A stretch of DNA of 64,000 bases from Halorubrum trapanicum (GTDB lineage Archaea > Halobacteriota > Halobacteria > Halobacteriales > Haloferacaceae): the NCBI RefSeq assembly GCF_002355655.1, contig NZ_AP017571.1, positions 39,082 to 103,081 on the forward strand, given 5' to 3'. The notes under the pieces were generated by a model, which had not been told where the DNA came from, ran no database searches, and saw only the letters and a program-made list of their open reading frames with translations. This document shows, one piece after another, positions 8,612-17,777 of this stretch (the stretch's first letter is position 1; every line of letters starts with the position of its first letter). A program made the translations under genes and the position numbers.

Positions 8612-9664
8612 ATGGCGGAAGCACCGGATACTGAACGGCAGGCGGTCAACCCCGATTCGAGAGCGGTCCTCAGCGTTTCACAGCTGAACGACCGAATCGC
8701 GTCTGTCGTCGAGGAGACGCCTGCCCTCCACGGTGTCCGCTGTATCGGAGAAGTCACAGACCTCCACCAGAACAGTACGGCACTCTATTTCACGCTCACC
8801 GACGGTAACGCCGAGCTCCCCTGTATGCTCTGGGCGAACCGTTACCGCAACATGGACGTCGACCTCGGGGACGGGACCGAGGTCATCCTCGAAGGCGACA
8901 TCGACTACTGGGTCGAAGGCGGGAAAATCGACCTCAAGCCGTGGGAGGTGATCGTCGTCGGCGACGGCGATCAAGCAGCTGCCGTCGAGCGACTGCGAAG
9001 CGAACTCGAAGAGCGTGGGTGGTTTGACGACGAGCAGAAACAGCGCCCGCCGGCGTTCCCAGAGCGGGTTGGGGTCGTAACCTCCCTCCGTGGCGATGCC
9101 CGCTATGACATCCAGAACGCGATCCACGAACAGGACCCTACCGTCGACATCCTGGTGAAGGACGCCACCGTCCAAGGGTCTGAGGCGCCCACGTCCATCG
9201 CGAACGGCCTCCACCATCTGGACCGCTCCGAGGAGGTCGACTCGATCATCGTCGGCCGTGGCGGCGGGAGTGATTCGAACCTCCAGGCGTTCAACACCGA
9301 GCGGGTCGCGGAAGCTATCTTCACCGCGAACACCCCGACCGTCACGGCGATCGGGCATACTGACGACCGGTTAATCGCCGATCAAGTCGCGGATGTGGCG
9401 ACGATCACGCCGACGGCCGCTGGCGAGTATATCGTGAATTCCAGCGAGGAGTTCTTCGCGGGCGAGGTCAAGCCGTTGGCCCAGCAACTCGACGCCGCGT
9501 ACGAAACCTTCCAGCAGGAGCACGAACACGAACAGGAACTCGCCGAAGCAGTCGACGAGGCGGCCGCATCCGAGGGGCTCCCGCCGGTCTACTACAAGGC
9601 CGCAATCGCTGTGCTGCTGTTGCTGTTGTTGGCCATCACTGGGCTTTGGTTGGGGGTGATCTAA
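8612..9664 (+). CDS. xseA: Exodeoxyribonuclease VII large subunit-like, membrane-anchored
   Basis: 350 residues. An N-terminal OB fold (about 20-115) is followed by the XseA nuclease domain with VGRGGGSDSNLQAFN (about 212-226) and TAIGHTDDRLIADQVADVAT (about 246-265), the diagnostic motifs. It is shorter than the bacterial subunit (around 450): the long coiled-coil is reduced to 50-odd residues, and the protein ends in one hydrophobic helix (AAIAVLLLLLLAITGLWLGVI). Exo VII degrades single-stranded DNA from both ends; tethering to the membrane would be unusual. The small-subunit gene follows at once. Confidence 0.88.
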   Translation: MAEAPDTERQAVNPDSRAVLSVSQLNDRIASVVEETPALHGVRCIGEVTDLHQNSTALYFTLTDGNAELPCMLWANRYRNMDVDLGDGTEVILEGDIDYWVEGGKIDLKPWEVIVVGDGDQAAAVERLRSELEERGWFDDEQKQRPPAFPERVGVVTSLRGDARYDIQNAIHEQDPTVDILVKDATVQGSEAPTSIANGLHHLDRSEEVDSIIVGRGGGSDSNLQAFNTERVAEAIFTANTPTVTAIGHTDDRLIADQVADVATITPTAAGEYIVNSSEEFFAGEVKPLAQQLDAAYETFQQEHEHEQELAEAVDEAAASEGLPPVYYKAAIAVLLLLLLAITGLWLGVI

Positions 9665-9666
9665 AC

Positions 9667-9849
9667 GTGGCAAACGACCAAGAGATCCACGACCGGCTGG
9701 CCCGTGTCGAAGAAATCATTAAACAGCTCGATGCGGACGAGTGTGACCTCGATGAAGGAACAAGGCTCCACGAGGAAGGTCAGGAACTCTTGGCCGAGGT
9801 GCGAGAAATCCTCGACAACGGGCGTGGAGAGGTCGTGGAACTCGAGTAG
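9667..9849 (+). CDS. xseB: Exodeoxyribonuclease VII small subunit-like
   Basis: 60 residues from GTG 9667, two bases after the xseA stop. It is a helical hairpin: EIHDRLARVEEIIKQLDADE, the turn with CDLDEG, then TRLHEEGQELLAEVREILDN, matching XseB (ExxLxxLExIVxxLExGxLxLexs...). Several XseB chains coat the XseA coiled-coil in bacteria. Translation is probably coupled to xseA. Confidence 0.82.
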   Translation: MANDQEIHDRLARVEEIIKQLDADECDLDEGTRLHEEGQELLAEVREILDNGRGEVVELE

Positions 9850-9864
9850 AGCGCGATTTCAGTC

Positions 9865-9905
9865 TTAACCAACAGTCAACGGAATCTAACCCCATTGTTG
9901 GTTAA
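9865..9905. repeat. Dispersed inverted repeat, copy 1
   Basis: TTAACCAACA (9865-9874) and TGTTGGTTAA (9896-9905), spacer 21. It lies after xseB and before the transfer operon. Leftmost of eight exact copies in the window. Confidence 0.9.
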
Positions 9906-10015
9906 CGGTGCCTTTGCGAGGTGAACGAACTCTCCGGTTATAATTTACTTTAGATTTTTGCGCCAGTTGGTGGCCAGAAAGCATATACCGATCTTCTAGC
10001 TATCGCACCACCATG

Positions 10016-10032
10016 GACCGGGGCTCAACCGG
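10016..10032 (+). promoter_or_regulatory. Hairpin ahead of the transfer operon
   Basis: ACCGG-GGCTCAA-CCGGT, about 20 bases before the first ATG of the operon and about 35 bases after a TATA-like GCATATACC (9979-9987). It resembles the G+C-rich leader hairpins elsewhere in the element but lacks the TTTTT. Confidence 0.4.
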
Positions 10033-10052
10033 TGCATACCCACCCCGCACAT

Positions 10053-10301
10053 ATGATCACACGGGCAGTCACCATCGAAGACATCGATGATCTGTACCTG
10101 ACGTGGAACAGCCATATCAACGGTTCCGCCCTCTATCGCCGCGCCCTCCGAGATGAGATGGAGCTTCGCGACGTCGACCCCGACGAGCTTCGAGATCTCT
10201 TCGAACGGGCCCGCGAACAGGGCTACACGAAAGACGAGATCGTCGACGAGACCAACCGCTACGCTGATCTGAAAGCACTCGTCGACGACGCAGAGGAGTA
10301 A
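10053..10301 (+). CDS. Hypothetical protein, first gene of the transfer operon
   Basis: 82 residues from ATG 10053; a GTG at 10032 would add seven residues. Acidic and all-helical in appearance (IDDLYLTWNSHINGSALYRR, ELRDLFERAREQGYTKDEIV). No membrane segment or signal. Its stop is six bases before the next ATG, so it belongs to the conjugation-type operon, but I recognise no family. Confidence 0.65.
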   Translation: MITRAVTIEDIDDLYLTWNSHINGSALYRRALRDEMELRDVDPDELRDLFERAREQGYTKDEIVDETNRYADLKALVDDAEE

Positions 10302-10307
10302 CCCGCT

Positions 10308-10730
10308 ATGTCACAGGACAATACGCCCTCCGAGACGGCTTCGAATCGCCCCGACAGCCAGTCCACGGCATCGAGTAGGCTTCCCAGGCAAGCTGTGTTC
10401 ATCGTCGTCGTCCTGAGCCTGTTCGCTGTGGAACCCGCCGCCGCACAGACGAACGCTGTCTGTAGCGCAGACAACCTTCCCAGCATGATCGAGGGCTTCT
10501 TCCAGCTTACCACGGCGCTGGGCATTGTCGGCCTCGCAGTCGTGTGGCAGGCTGACTCCCTTATCGAGATGTTCACGATTACGCCCGAGCAGAAGAAGGG
10601 CCTCAAGCGCCACAAACGGTCGGCGATGAAGTCCGCGGTCGTCCTCGTCGCCCTCGGGCCACTCTACACCGTCGCTGGGTCGATGATGAACCTCCCGCTG
10701 GCGCAGTGCGTCGACCTCGCCCCCTGGTAG
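10308..10730 (+). CDS. Small secreted/membrane protein, VirB2/TrbC pilin-like by position
   Basis: 140 residues. A signal-like segment (VFIVVVLSLFAVEPAAAQ) ends near residue 46. Two membrane helices follow (about 64-83 and 107-128) around a basic loop (KKGLKRHKRSAMKS). Cysteines in CSADN and QCVD could form one disulfide across the outside. Signal plus two helices and this position ahead of VirB6- and VirB4-like genes fit a VirB2/TrbC pilin, but there is no sequence match I can assert. Confidence 0.55.
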   Translation: MSQDNTPSETASNRPDSQSTASSRLPRQAVFIVVVLSLFAVEPAAAQTNAVCSADNLPSMIEGFFQLTTALGIVGLAVVWQADSLIEMFTITPEQKKGLKRHKRSAMKSAVVLVALGPLYTVAGSMMNLPLAQCVDLAPW

Positions 10731-10758
10731 GTGACTACCACCCCCGTCGCGAGCCCCC

Positions 10759-12495
10759 ATGACACAACGAGAGCTCTCCGTGCTAATGGCCGCCCTGTTC
10801 GTGACGAGTTTAGTCACGGGTCTCGTCACTGCAAGCCCGCCACGGCCAGGCACGGAGGGGAATGGGCTCACTGAGAATGAATCAGCGACGCTGTGGTCTC
10901 GCGACGCGGACAACTACATCACCCAGGAGGAGTACCAGCAGCGCTACGGCGAGAGCCGGACCGCGATGCACCAACTCGCAAACGGGACGGACATCACGTT
11001 CACGCGCCCGCCGGCGACAGCTGCAACGTGGACGCGAAACGATTTCGCTGATCTCGAACCCGGTGGGTCGGATACGTCTGTGCATCCGCGCCACGCGTCG
11101 CTCGAAGACGGGGTGTTCATCGAGGACGCCCACGCCACGGTGTTCGCAGTGCAGCCGTCGACGCGAGGTCACTTGGAGTCGGGTGACACGCCGCTCTATA
11201 TCGCGCCGAACGGCACGATGCGGGGGTTCGTCGACTATCGCGTTCGCGTCCCGAACGGGAGCTCTTCGGGGAACACGACGATCGAGTGGTCGCTCGCGAG
11301 CAACGAGGTTGAGGAGGTTCGATTGCAGAAGGACGGCGAAACCATCGTCGAGCGCGACGGCTCGCACACGCCGGCCCTCGACTACCAGATCGAGGATGAC
11401 TGGAGTGCAAACCTCACGCTTGAAGCCGAGATCAGCGTCCGGTTGAAGAAGACCACGCGAATCGACCGAGGCGACGAGACTGATGTCGAGGTCACGTACC
11501 GAACCGAATCGCTCAACGTCTCGGATTCGATCGCCGTCGAGATCTACGACCTCTCGGCGTACCCCTACTACGCCGAGTATCCCAATGGTGACGCCGGTGT
11601 GGCCATTTTCCAGTCCAGACCGTGGCAGGGGTACACGCTGACGGAGAATGGAAGCGCACGAGTGCGTGGCGTCTGGCGGTTCTACACCGCTCGGAACACC
11701 AACTGGGATACACTCGTCAGGTCGAACCGAACCGACAGCGCCACCGTCGAGTCGGATGCGATTCCGGTCTATATTCACGCGTACCCGTCGCGAATCGGCC
11801 CGCGTGCTGAACCAGTTCGCGATGGCCCAGAGATTATCGACACCTGGGGCACTGACCGACCGTCTCCGGACGGAACGCTCGGTGAGAACATCAACATCGA
11901 CATCGTCAACCAGTCGTACACGACGACGTACGGTGTTGCGGTTCGCGCGGAGAACGTCGACCGCGACGCGCTCCAGGTGGCGGGGATCGTACGGGGCGTG
12001 AACGCCTCGATTGTGGCACCTGACGCTAGCTCAGAGCGGCAGCTCCGGCGCAGTAATCTGACGGTTGAGGTGCTCCAGCAGAACGAAAGTCAGGCCACAC
12101 TCCGCATCGAACTCCGAGACAACGAGACCGGCGCACCGATCGTGCTCAGCGATCCCGACCGACGATATCCAATTGGCGGGAACACTCGCAACGGCTACAT
12201 CACCATCGCGGAGCAACGCGTCGAGACCAACGCCTCCGGGGTGGCGATTGTGACGATCGACGAGCCGGGTATCTACACGGCACGGTACCATCCGGGTTCG
12301 TGGCTCGGGCACAACCCCGCATATGTGAGTGCGACGGCTACTGCTCGCTGGCATCCGCTCGGCACCATCGACGGTTGGTTCGCATTTATTTTCGAGGTCG
12401 GCTGGCAGCTCATCCCGTTTCTTGTGATGTTCTACGCAGGCAAGCGGCTCCTCCGAATGCTCGGTCCAGAAGACATCTTCCAACGGAACCCATAG
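10759..12495 (+). CDS. Large exported protein with C-terminal membrane anchor
   Basis: 578 residues. An N-terminal signal (LSVLMAALFVTSLVTGLVTA) is followed by about 500 beta-rich, Thr/Asn/Asp-rich residues with many N-glycosylation sequons (for example NGTD, NTTIE, NESQ), then a single membrane helix near the end (FIFEVGWQLIPFLVMFYAG) and a short cytoplasmic tail. Most of it should face the outside. A surface component of the mating apparatus is the obvious guess from its place in the operon. No domain recognised. Confidence 0.7.
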   Translation: MTQRELSVLMAALFVTSLVTGLVTASPPRPGTEGNGLTENESATLWSRDADNYITQEEYQQRYGESRTAMHQLANGTDITFTRPPATAATWTRNDFADLEPGGSDTSVHPRHASLEDGVFIEDAHATVFAVQPSTRGHLESGDTPLYIAPNGTMRGFVDYRVRVPNGSSSGNTTIEWSLASNEVEEVRLQKDGETIVERDGSHTPALDYQIEDDWSANLTLEAEISVRLKKTTRIDRGDETDVEVTYRTESLNVSDSIAVEIYDLSAYPYYAEYPNGDAGVAIFQSRPWQGYTLTENGSARVRGVWRFYTARNTNWDTLVRSNRTDSATVESDAIPVYIHAYPSRIGPRAEPVRDGPEIIDTWGTDRPSPDGTLGENINIDIVNQSYTTTYGVAVRAENVDRDALQVAGIVRGVNASIVAPDASSERQLRRSNLTVEVLQQNESQATLRIELRDNETGAPIVLSDPDRRYPIGGNTRNGYITIAEQRVETNASGVAIVTIDEPGIYTARYHPGSWLGHNPAYVSATATARWHPLGTIDGWFAFIFEVGWQLIPFLVMFYAGKRLLRMLGPEDIFQRNP

Positions 12496-12498
12496 TCC

Positions 12499-13335
12499 AT
12501 GACTAGAAACCACCCACACATCAGTCGGCGAACCGCCCTCCGAACAGTCGCAGGTGCTGCGCTCGTAAGCGTCGCTGGCTGTCTGAACGACAATGGCGGT
12601 TCTGGGACGCCTGGTGATGGAACGACCTCTCCAGATGGCAACGGCCCACTCACGCGCATCGCTGTCGAGGAGACAACACTCGTCGTCGAACTCTCCGAAG
12701 AGGCCGACGTCGACCAAGTCAACCTCATCCAACCGAACGGCGAGTTATTCGGGAAGCGTGACGTAGCCGCAGGTGCTCAGCAGGTCTCATTCGAGATCGG
12801 CACCGCATATGCGCCCGGTGAGTACCGCGTACTCGCGTTGAAAGGCGAGGAGACAGTAGTTGAGACCACGACTGAACTCCGTCCAGAGATTCAGATACAG
12901 GATGTCGGACTCTATCGGAATAACCCAGATAAGCCGTGGGACGAAGTCTATGGTGAGAGCGAGACGGACCGGATCAAGAATGGCGAGGCATTCGTTACGG
13001 TAGAGAACACAGGAAGCGGTCCGGAAGCGATAACTGAACTAATCTTCTCCGGGGACGTTCCCAATCCAATTGAGAACCCCAGAGGCAGTGGAATGCACGA
13101 AACCGACCGGGTAGTAGTTTCCCCCGGCGAGACGGCCGACCTGTTCAGTAGTTCGTTTCCGTTCGGTACAGAAACTGAGGACGGGATGGGATGCTCCCCA
13201 GACGGGAATAGTGGCCAGTTTACTGTTATCGTTGAGACACGGGTCGGTGGAAATCAGGTCTCAAGCACCTACAACGTTCAATACACTGGTTCCGACGATA
13301 TGACTGATTGTGAGGTCACGATCACTGAGGTATAA
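12499..13335 (+). CDS. Tat-exported lipoprotein
   Basis: 278 residues. The twin-arginine signal ISRRTALRTVAGAALVS is followed by the lipobox SVAGC (Cys at about residue 29) and a Gly/Ser/Thr/Asp linker, the standard haloarchaeal Tat lipoprotein layout. The mature part is beta-rich, with an Ig-like look (FVTVENTGSGPEAITELIF) and a Cys pair in the last third. It starts three bases after the upstream stop and ends two bases before the next ATG. The A+T content here is higher than in the neighbouring ATPase genes. Confidence 0.8.
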   Translation: MTRNHPHISRRTALRTVAGAALVSVAGCLNDNGGSGTPGDGTTSPDGNGPLTRIAVEETTLVVELSEEADVDQVNLIQPNGELFGKRDVAAGAQQVSFEIGTAYAPGEYRVLALKGEETVVETTTELRPEIQIQDVGLYRNNPDKPWDEVYGESETDRIKNGEAFVTVENTGSGPEAITELIFSGDVPNPIENPRGSGMHETDRVVVSPGETADLFSSSFPFGTETEDGMGCSPDGNSGQFTVIVETRVGGNQVSSTYNVQYTGSDDMTDCEVTITEV

Positions 13336-13337
13336 CG

Positions 13338-14453
13338 ATGGTCGATCTCATTGATGTCGTCCTTGAGGGTATCAAGGGCGTCGTTGAGTGGTTCATTGGG
13401 CTGTTCATGGACGGTCTCAGATCAGGGTATGAAACTCTGACTGAGGGAATGTTCGGGACACCTACTCCAGAGACGAACGGAGCTTTTGTCTTCGGTGAAC
13501 CAACCAATGCACCCTGGCCAGCGATTCACGATGCTCTCATCGGCGGCGAAATCATGCTGGTTGCCCTCTTGCTCCTCGTGATGAGCGTTCAGGGCCGTCA
13601 CACGGTTCGGATATTCAATATTGGAAGTACCTACGAAGCCCGAAAAACGAAGAAGACGGCCTGGGTCGGTGCTTTTCTAATCATTACGTGGTATTGGGTT
13701 GGAACTCTTGCACTCTACCTCGTTGACGGATTCACTATCGCCCTGATGCCGGAGCTTTCCTCGGTTACGGAGGCGATGATTGGATTCTTGGAGGTATCTA
13801 TCACAAACCCAGGGCTGGGACTATTGTTCGCCGTGATTGGTGGAATCTCGATGTGGGCGCTGGAGGCGCTGTTCTACATCCGGATGATTCTGCTGTATGT
13901 CTACCTGTACGGAATGCCGATTGCATTTGCACTGGCCTACGGAAACATTCCGGTCGTATCCGATATCGCGATGGGGTTCTGCAAACGGTTTGTCCCGTTG
14001 GCTGTCCTCCCGCTCCCAGCAGCGATGGTCCTCAAGGGGTACGATTTGATCTACGGCGGTGGAACGCTCACACCCGGAACAGCGTTCCTCAAATATCTCG
14101 TCGCGGCGTCGCTTCCACTGGTCGCCCTCTACATCACGTGGAAGACGTTCAAATACGCGACGCCGCTGACGGCCAAAGTCGTCGGCGGTGCGACGAAAGG
14201 CGCAGCACTCGTTGGTGGTGTCGCCGCCGGTGCCTATGTCGGTGGCGCCGGCGTCGCGACGACCGCCGCTCGGTGGGGGCCGAAAGCCGCCGCTGGCCAC
14301 GCCGTCGCACAAAAGGCAGCTGCCCGCGGTGGGCATGGAGGAGACGATGGCGGGACGCCATCGTACCGTCGAACAGAGAATGACCCTGGTGGAGCGACAG
14401 CGGAATCGGCGAGTGACGACCGTGGGATGGAGTTTGATCGAGGAATCCACTAA
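13338..14453 (+). CDS. Polytopic membrane protein, VirB6/TrbL-like
   Basis: 371 residues with about six to seven hydrophobic helices between residues 65 and 285 (for example EIMLVALLLLVMSVQ, WVGAFLIITWYWVGTLALYL, GLLFAVIGGISMWALEALFY). A Gly/Ala-rich segment (VGGATKGAALVGGVAAGAYV) and a charged disordered tail follow. This architecture and the position directly before the VirB4-type genes match VirB6/TrbL inner-membrane channel components of type IV secretion systems. Assignment rests on topology and context, not on motifs. Confidence 0.65.
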   Translation: MVDLIDVVLEGIKGVVEWFIGLFMDGLRSGYETLTEGMFGTPTPETNGAFVFGEPTNAPWPAIHDALIGGEIMLVALLLLVMSVQGRHTVRIFNIGSTYEARKTKKTAWVGAFLIITWYWVGTLALYLVDGFTIALMPELSSVTEAMIGFLEVSITNPGLGLLFAVIGGISMWALEALFYIRMILLYVYLYGMPIAFALAYGNIPVVSDIAMGFCKRFVPLAVLPLPAAMVLKGYDLIYGGGTLTPGTAFLKYLVAASLPLVALYITWKTFKYATPLTAKVVGGATKGAALVGGVAAGAYVGGAGVATTAARWGPKAAAGHAVAQKAAARGGHGGDDGGTPSYRRTENDPGGATAESASDDRGMEFDRGIH

Positions 14454-14455
14454 CA

Positions 14456-15577
14456 ATGTCAGCAGATCAAGACGCGGCCGCACGGCGCATCATGGATCAG
14501 TTCGGCGAGGAGAGTCGCATCCCGTATCTCAATATCGAGGAAGGAGACGTCGGCATGCTCATCGCCTTCCCCATTATTGGGCTGTTTATCGCTGGCCTCA
14601 CCGGGATCGAGTCGCTTGCCCTCCCGTTCGTCGCTGGCGGGCTTGGCTTTGGCGTTGCCGTCATCTACGTCTCACCAACCCACCTGAACGCTTGGACGTG
14701 GACCAAAGACGTCTATAGGTACCTCAAGCGACCTCAGATCACGTTCAGTGCGCCCGCCGAAGCCGACACGAGTACCAACGAGTCAGAGCGCAACGAAGGC
14801 GGACTCGCGAACTACACGCCGTTCAAGCCGGACGAGCGGACACAGGACCTCACGAACATCAAGCGGGCGTGGCCGGGTGCTGGTGCCATCCAGCGTGAAG
14901 ACGGCGCGATGGAGGCGTTCATCGAGATCGATCCGGCCAACATGGACTTCGCGATGTCCGACGACTGGGCGCAGCTGCAAGACGCCGGCGAAGAGTTCGC
15001 CAACAAAGAGCTGGACTCGAAGCTCAAACTCCACGCCACAACTCGTTCCTTCCCGGTCGAGCAGATCACCGAGACTATCGAGGATCGGCTCACGGACGAA
15101 GACGTCACGGAGAACCCGATCTTCCGGGAACTCCTCGAAGAATATCGGGAAACACGGCCGAAGGAGATGCGTGACCGGGGCATTCAGCAGGTCCGGTACT
15201 ACATCGGCGTTGAAGTCAGCCCGATAGAAGTGTACGACCGCTTCCGCGACGAGGGCACCCCCGCCGAGAAGCTGACCCAGTTCCCCGTCATCGGGTTCCT
15301 GTTCAACCCGTTCGTCACCCGCCGCGAGGACCTCACCGACGTCGAACGTCGTGCGCAGATGTTCGAGAAGCTCGACAGTCGCGTGAACGACGTTCGCTCC
15401 GAGTTTATCCAGCAGGCGTCGGGGTGGTCCGCACGTCGACTCAGCACGGTCGAGCTGTTCGTTCTGAATATGGACTTTTGGAACGGCCGCGAACATGACT
15501 ACGACGAGGCGGAACGTGTCGTTCGCGACCAATCGATCATCGGCCACTCGCGCCGGGAGGACCCACACGATGCGTAA
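14456..15577 (+). CDS. Transfer-system membrane protein preceding VirB4 (PrgI/VirB3-like N-terminus)
   Basis: 373 residues. Two adjacent membrane helices (about 30-68: IAFPIIGLFIAGLTGIESLA, LPFVAGGLGFGVAVIYV) follow a short amphipathic start, as in PrgI/VirB3 proteins. The remaining 300 residues resemble the N-terminal non-ATPase region of VirB4 (IQREDGAMEAFIEIDPANMD, then alpha/beta sequence). It therefore looks like a VirB3-like protein plus a VirB4-N-like domain split from the ATPase that follows. The last 8 bases overlap the start of that ATPase gene. Confidence 0.65.
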   Translation: MSADQDAAARRIMDQFGEESRIPYLNIEEGDVGMLIAFPIIGLFIAGLTGIESLALPFVAGGLGFGVAVIYVSPTHLNAWTWTKDVYRYLKRPQITFSAPAEADTSTNESERNEGGLANYTPFKPDERTQDLTNIKRAWPGAGAIQREDGAMEAFIEIDPANMDFAMSDDWAQLQDAGEEFANKELDSKLKLHATTRSFPVEQITETIEDRLTDEDVTENPIFRELLEEYRETRPKEMRDRGIQQVRYYIGVEVSPIEVYDRFRDEGTPAEKLTQFPVIGFLFNPFVTRREDLTDVERRAQMFEKLDSRVNDVRSEFIQQASGWSARRLSTVELFVLNMDFWNGREHDYDEAERVVRDQSIIGHSRREDPHDA

Positions 15578-17777
15578 CGTGATCCTCCAGACTGGTGGTG
15601 GCGCGCTTGGCTCCGTCGCCGGGTGGCTCCAGAATCTGACACCAGCAGAGAGTGCAGTACTTGCCCTTGCAGTGGGTCTCGGCCTTGGCGTCGGCAGTAA
15701 GTACCTGTGGGACCGCTTCACTGCGGATGATGAACCAGACGTGGACTTTACCGATGTCCTCGACGAGGAGACACTCGAAGAAGGCGAGGCCGAACGCAAG
15801 CTCCTCGACGACATCTCCGAGTCGCACAAGACCGTCACCGCTCCCGGAGCTGTCGAGTGGGAAACGCGAGCCGCACGGGTCGGCGAACAGTGGACGACGA
15901 CACTCTACATCGCTAACTATGCCGACTATCCCAACGACGGGTATCTGAGCGACCTCTTCGAGATGACCGATGTCCAGTTCGATTTGACGGCCCACATCAC
16001 GCCGAAAAATCAGGAGCGGGCCCGGAACGAACTGCAGGACATCGCTGACGACCTCCAGGTCGATGCTGACCTCGAACAGAGTATCCGGAGCGCCTATCTC
16101 CAAGAGCGCGCCAACGAGGCCGCAGCGACGTACAAGGCCGTCGAGAACGGCGCGAACGTCTTCGACCAAGGGATGTTCATCACCGTGCGGGCCGACGAGA
16201 AAGACGAACTCAGAGATGCCGTCCAGACGGTCAAGAGCGCGCTCCGCGACGACCCGGCGAACCTCACGCCGAAGACGGCTATCTGTCGGCAGGATCTCGC
16301 CCTCCAATCCGCCGCGCCCATTGGTGACAACGAATTCGGGCGGACATCGATTGCGCTCGGCGGCGCCGTCGGCGCGTTGCTGTCCTCGCCGCACAACGCG
16401 ACGATTCTCGAGGAGGGCGGCGTCGAGTTCGGGATTCACAAAGATAACCAGAGTCCCGTGGTCATCGACCCGTTCGCGCGGGACAACGGGTACGCGATGT
16501 TCACCGTGGGCGACACGGGGTCGGGGAAGTCGTTCAGTTCGAAGCAGAACTTCATCCGCTCCATCGAGCAGAGTAAGGACCGTATCGGCATCATCCTCGA
16601 GCCGCTGAACAACTGGGCCGGTGTCTCGGAGGCGCTCGACGCCAAGCGGATCACAGTCGGCGGGACGCTCGGGCTGAACCCCTTGGAGATTCGGGAGACG
16701 CCCGAACACGTCCAGCGGGCGATGGGCGAGGACGCGAGCCCGTTCAACGAGAAACTCGACGACGCGATGAGCTTCCTGACGAACTTCTTTGCCCTCCGGG
16801 GCATCTCACTGGGAGACCGGCGCACTACGCTCGAACTCGCCCTCAAACGTGCCTACCAGCGCAACGGCATCACCGACGACATCTCGACGCACAGCAATCC
16901 GAGTCCGACCATCCGTGATATGATGGACGTCTTCGAGGACATGGTCGACGACCCTGAGGAGTTCGTCGTTCGATCCGACGAAGAGGCAGGGAAGATCAAA
17001 GAGGACGCGACGTGGCTCCTCGATCAGCTGCGCCCCTTCGAGGACGACGGTCGCCACGCCAACCTCGGCCAAGAATCGGATTTCGACATCCGGGACGAGA
17101 AGGTCATCTACCTCGATCTGGCCCAGCAGGAGGGCAGCGTCGACAGCAGCACGGCACTGACGATGCAGCTACTCATCTCGCTGGTGTACGAACGGGCGAA
17201 GGTCTCGGAGAAGGAGGTCGTGTTCTACATCGACGAGGCGCGCTACATCATGCAGGACGCCGCAAGTCTGGCGTTCCTCGAGACGGTGTTCCGGCACCAC
17301 CGCCACCACGACCTCTCGATCCGGCTGGTCACCCAGACCGTCGACGAGTTCTTCGAGCACGCCGAAAGCGAGGCGATCCTCGATCAGTGTGCCGTCAAGC
17401 AGTTCCACCGCCTCGACGGGATGGACAAGGAGTGGGCCGACGAGTTCGGGCTGAACTACGCACAGATGCGGTTCGTCCAGGACGCCGTCCCCGGCAACGA
17501 GGACGCCGGCTTCTCCGAAGCACTGGTTGGCGTCGACGGCGAGTGGCGTGGGATCCAGGTCAAAGCGATGCCCAAGGAGAAGCAGGTCATCGACTTCGAG
17601 CCAACCGAGCAACGGCGAGCCTCACTCCCCGGGACTGGTGAGAACGCCGTGGACGCGGACGTGCAGGCGTTCCAAGACGATATTGAAAGCCGAGCGACCG
17701 ACAATGGACAACGCCCACCTGAGCAGACGCCAGCAGAGACTGATGGTGGCGCAGCGGGAGGTGACGACGATGCGTGA
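15570..17777 (+). CDS. virB4: VirB4/TraC-type conjugation ATPase
   Basis: 735 residues from ATG 15570, inside ATGCGTAA that overlaps the previous stop. A TM helix lies near the N-terminus (AVLALAVGLGLGVGSKYLW). Walker A is GDTGSGKSF at about residue 313, and Walker B VVFYIDEARYIM at about 550-561, followed by HHRHHDLSIRLVTQTVDEFF, which matches the VirB4 motif C region. These hexameric motors power pilus assembly and transfer at the membrane. The gene ends in ATGCGTGA, which is the start of the coupling-protein gene. Confidence 0.9.
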   Translation: MRNVILQTGGGALGSVAGWLQNLTPAESAVLALAVGLGLGVGSKYLWDRFTADDEPDVDFTDVLDEETLEEGEAERKLLDDISESHKTVTAPGAVEWETRAARVGEQWTTTLYIANYADYPNDGYLSDLFEMTDVQFDLTAHITPKNQERARNELQDIADDLQVDADLEQSIRSAYLQERANEAAATYKAVENGANVFDQGMFITVRADEKDELRDAVQTVKSALRDDPANLTPKTAICRQDLALQSAAPIGDNEFGRTSIALGGAVGALLSSPHNATILEEGGVEFGIHKDNQSPVVIDPFARDNGYAMFTVGDTGSGKSFSSKQNFIRSIEQSKDRIGIILEPLNNWAGVSEALDAKRITVGGTLGLNPLEIRETPEHVQRAMGEDASPFNEKLDDAMSFLTNFFALRGISLGDRRTTLELALKRAYQRNGITDDISTHSNPSPTIRDMMDVFEDMVDDPEEFVVRSDEEAGKIKEDATWLLDQLRPFEDDGRHANLGQESDFDIRDEKVIYLDLAQQEGSVDSSTALTMQLLISLVYERAKVSEKEVVFYIDEARYIMQDAASLAFLETVFRHHRHHDLSIRLVTQTVDEFFEHAESEAILDQCAVKQFHRLDGMDKEWADEFGLNYAQMRFVQDAVPGNEDAGFSEALVGVDGEWRGIQVKAMPKEKQVIDFEPTEQRRASLPGTGENAVDADVQAFQDDIESRATDNGQRPPEQTPAETDGGAAGGDDDA

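Noticed and set aside
17527..17769. N-terminal extension of the coupling protein over the end of virB4
   Set aside because: Ser/Arg-rich out-of-frame reading of virB4. The ATGCGTGA overlap at 17770 repeats the junction used by virB4 itself.
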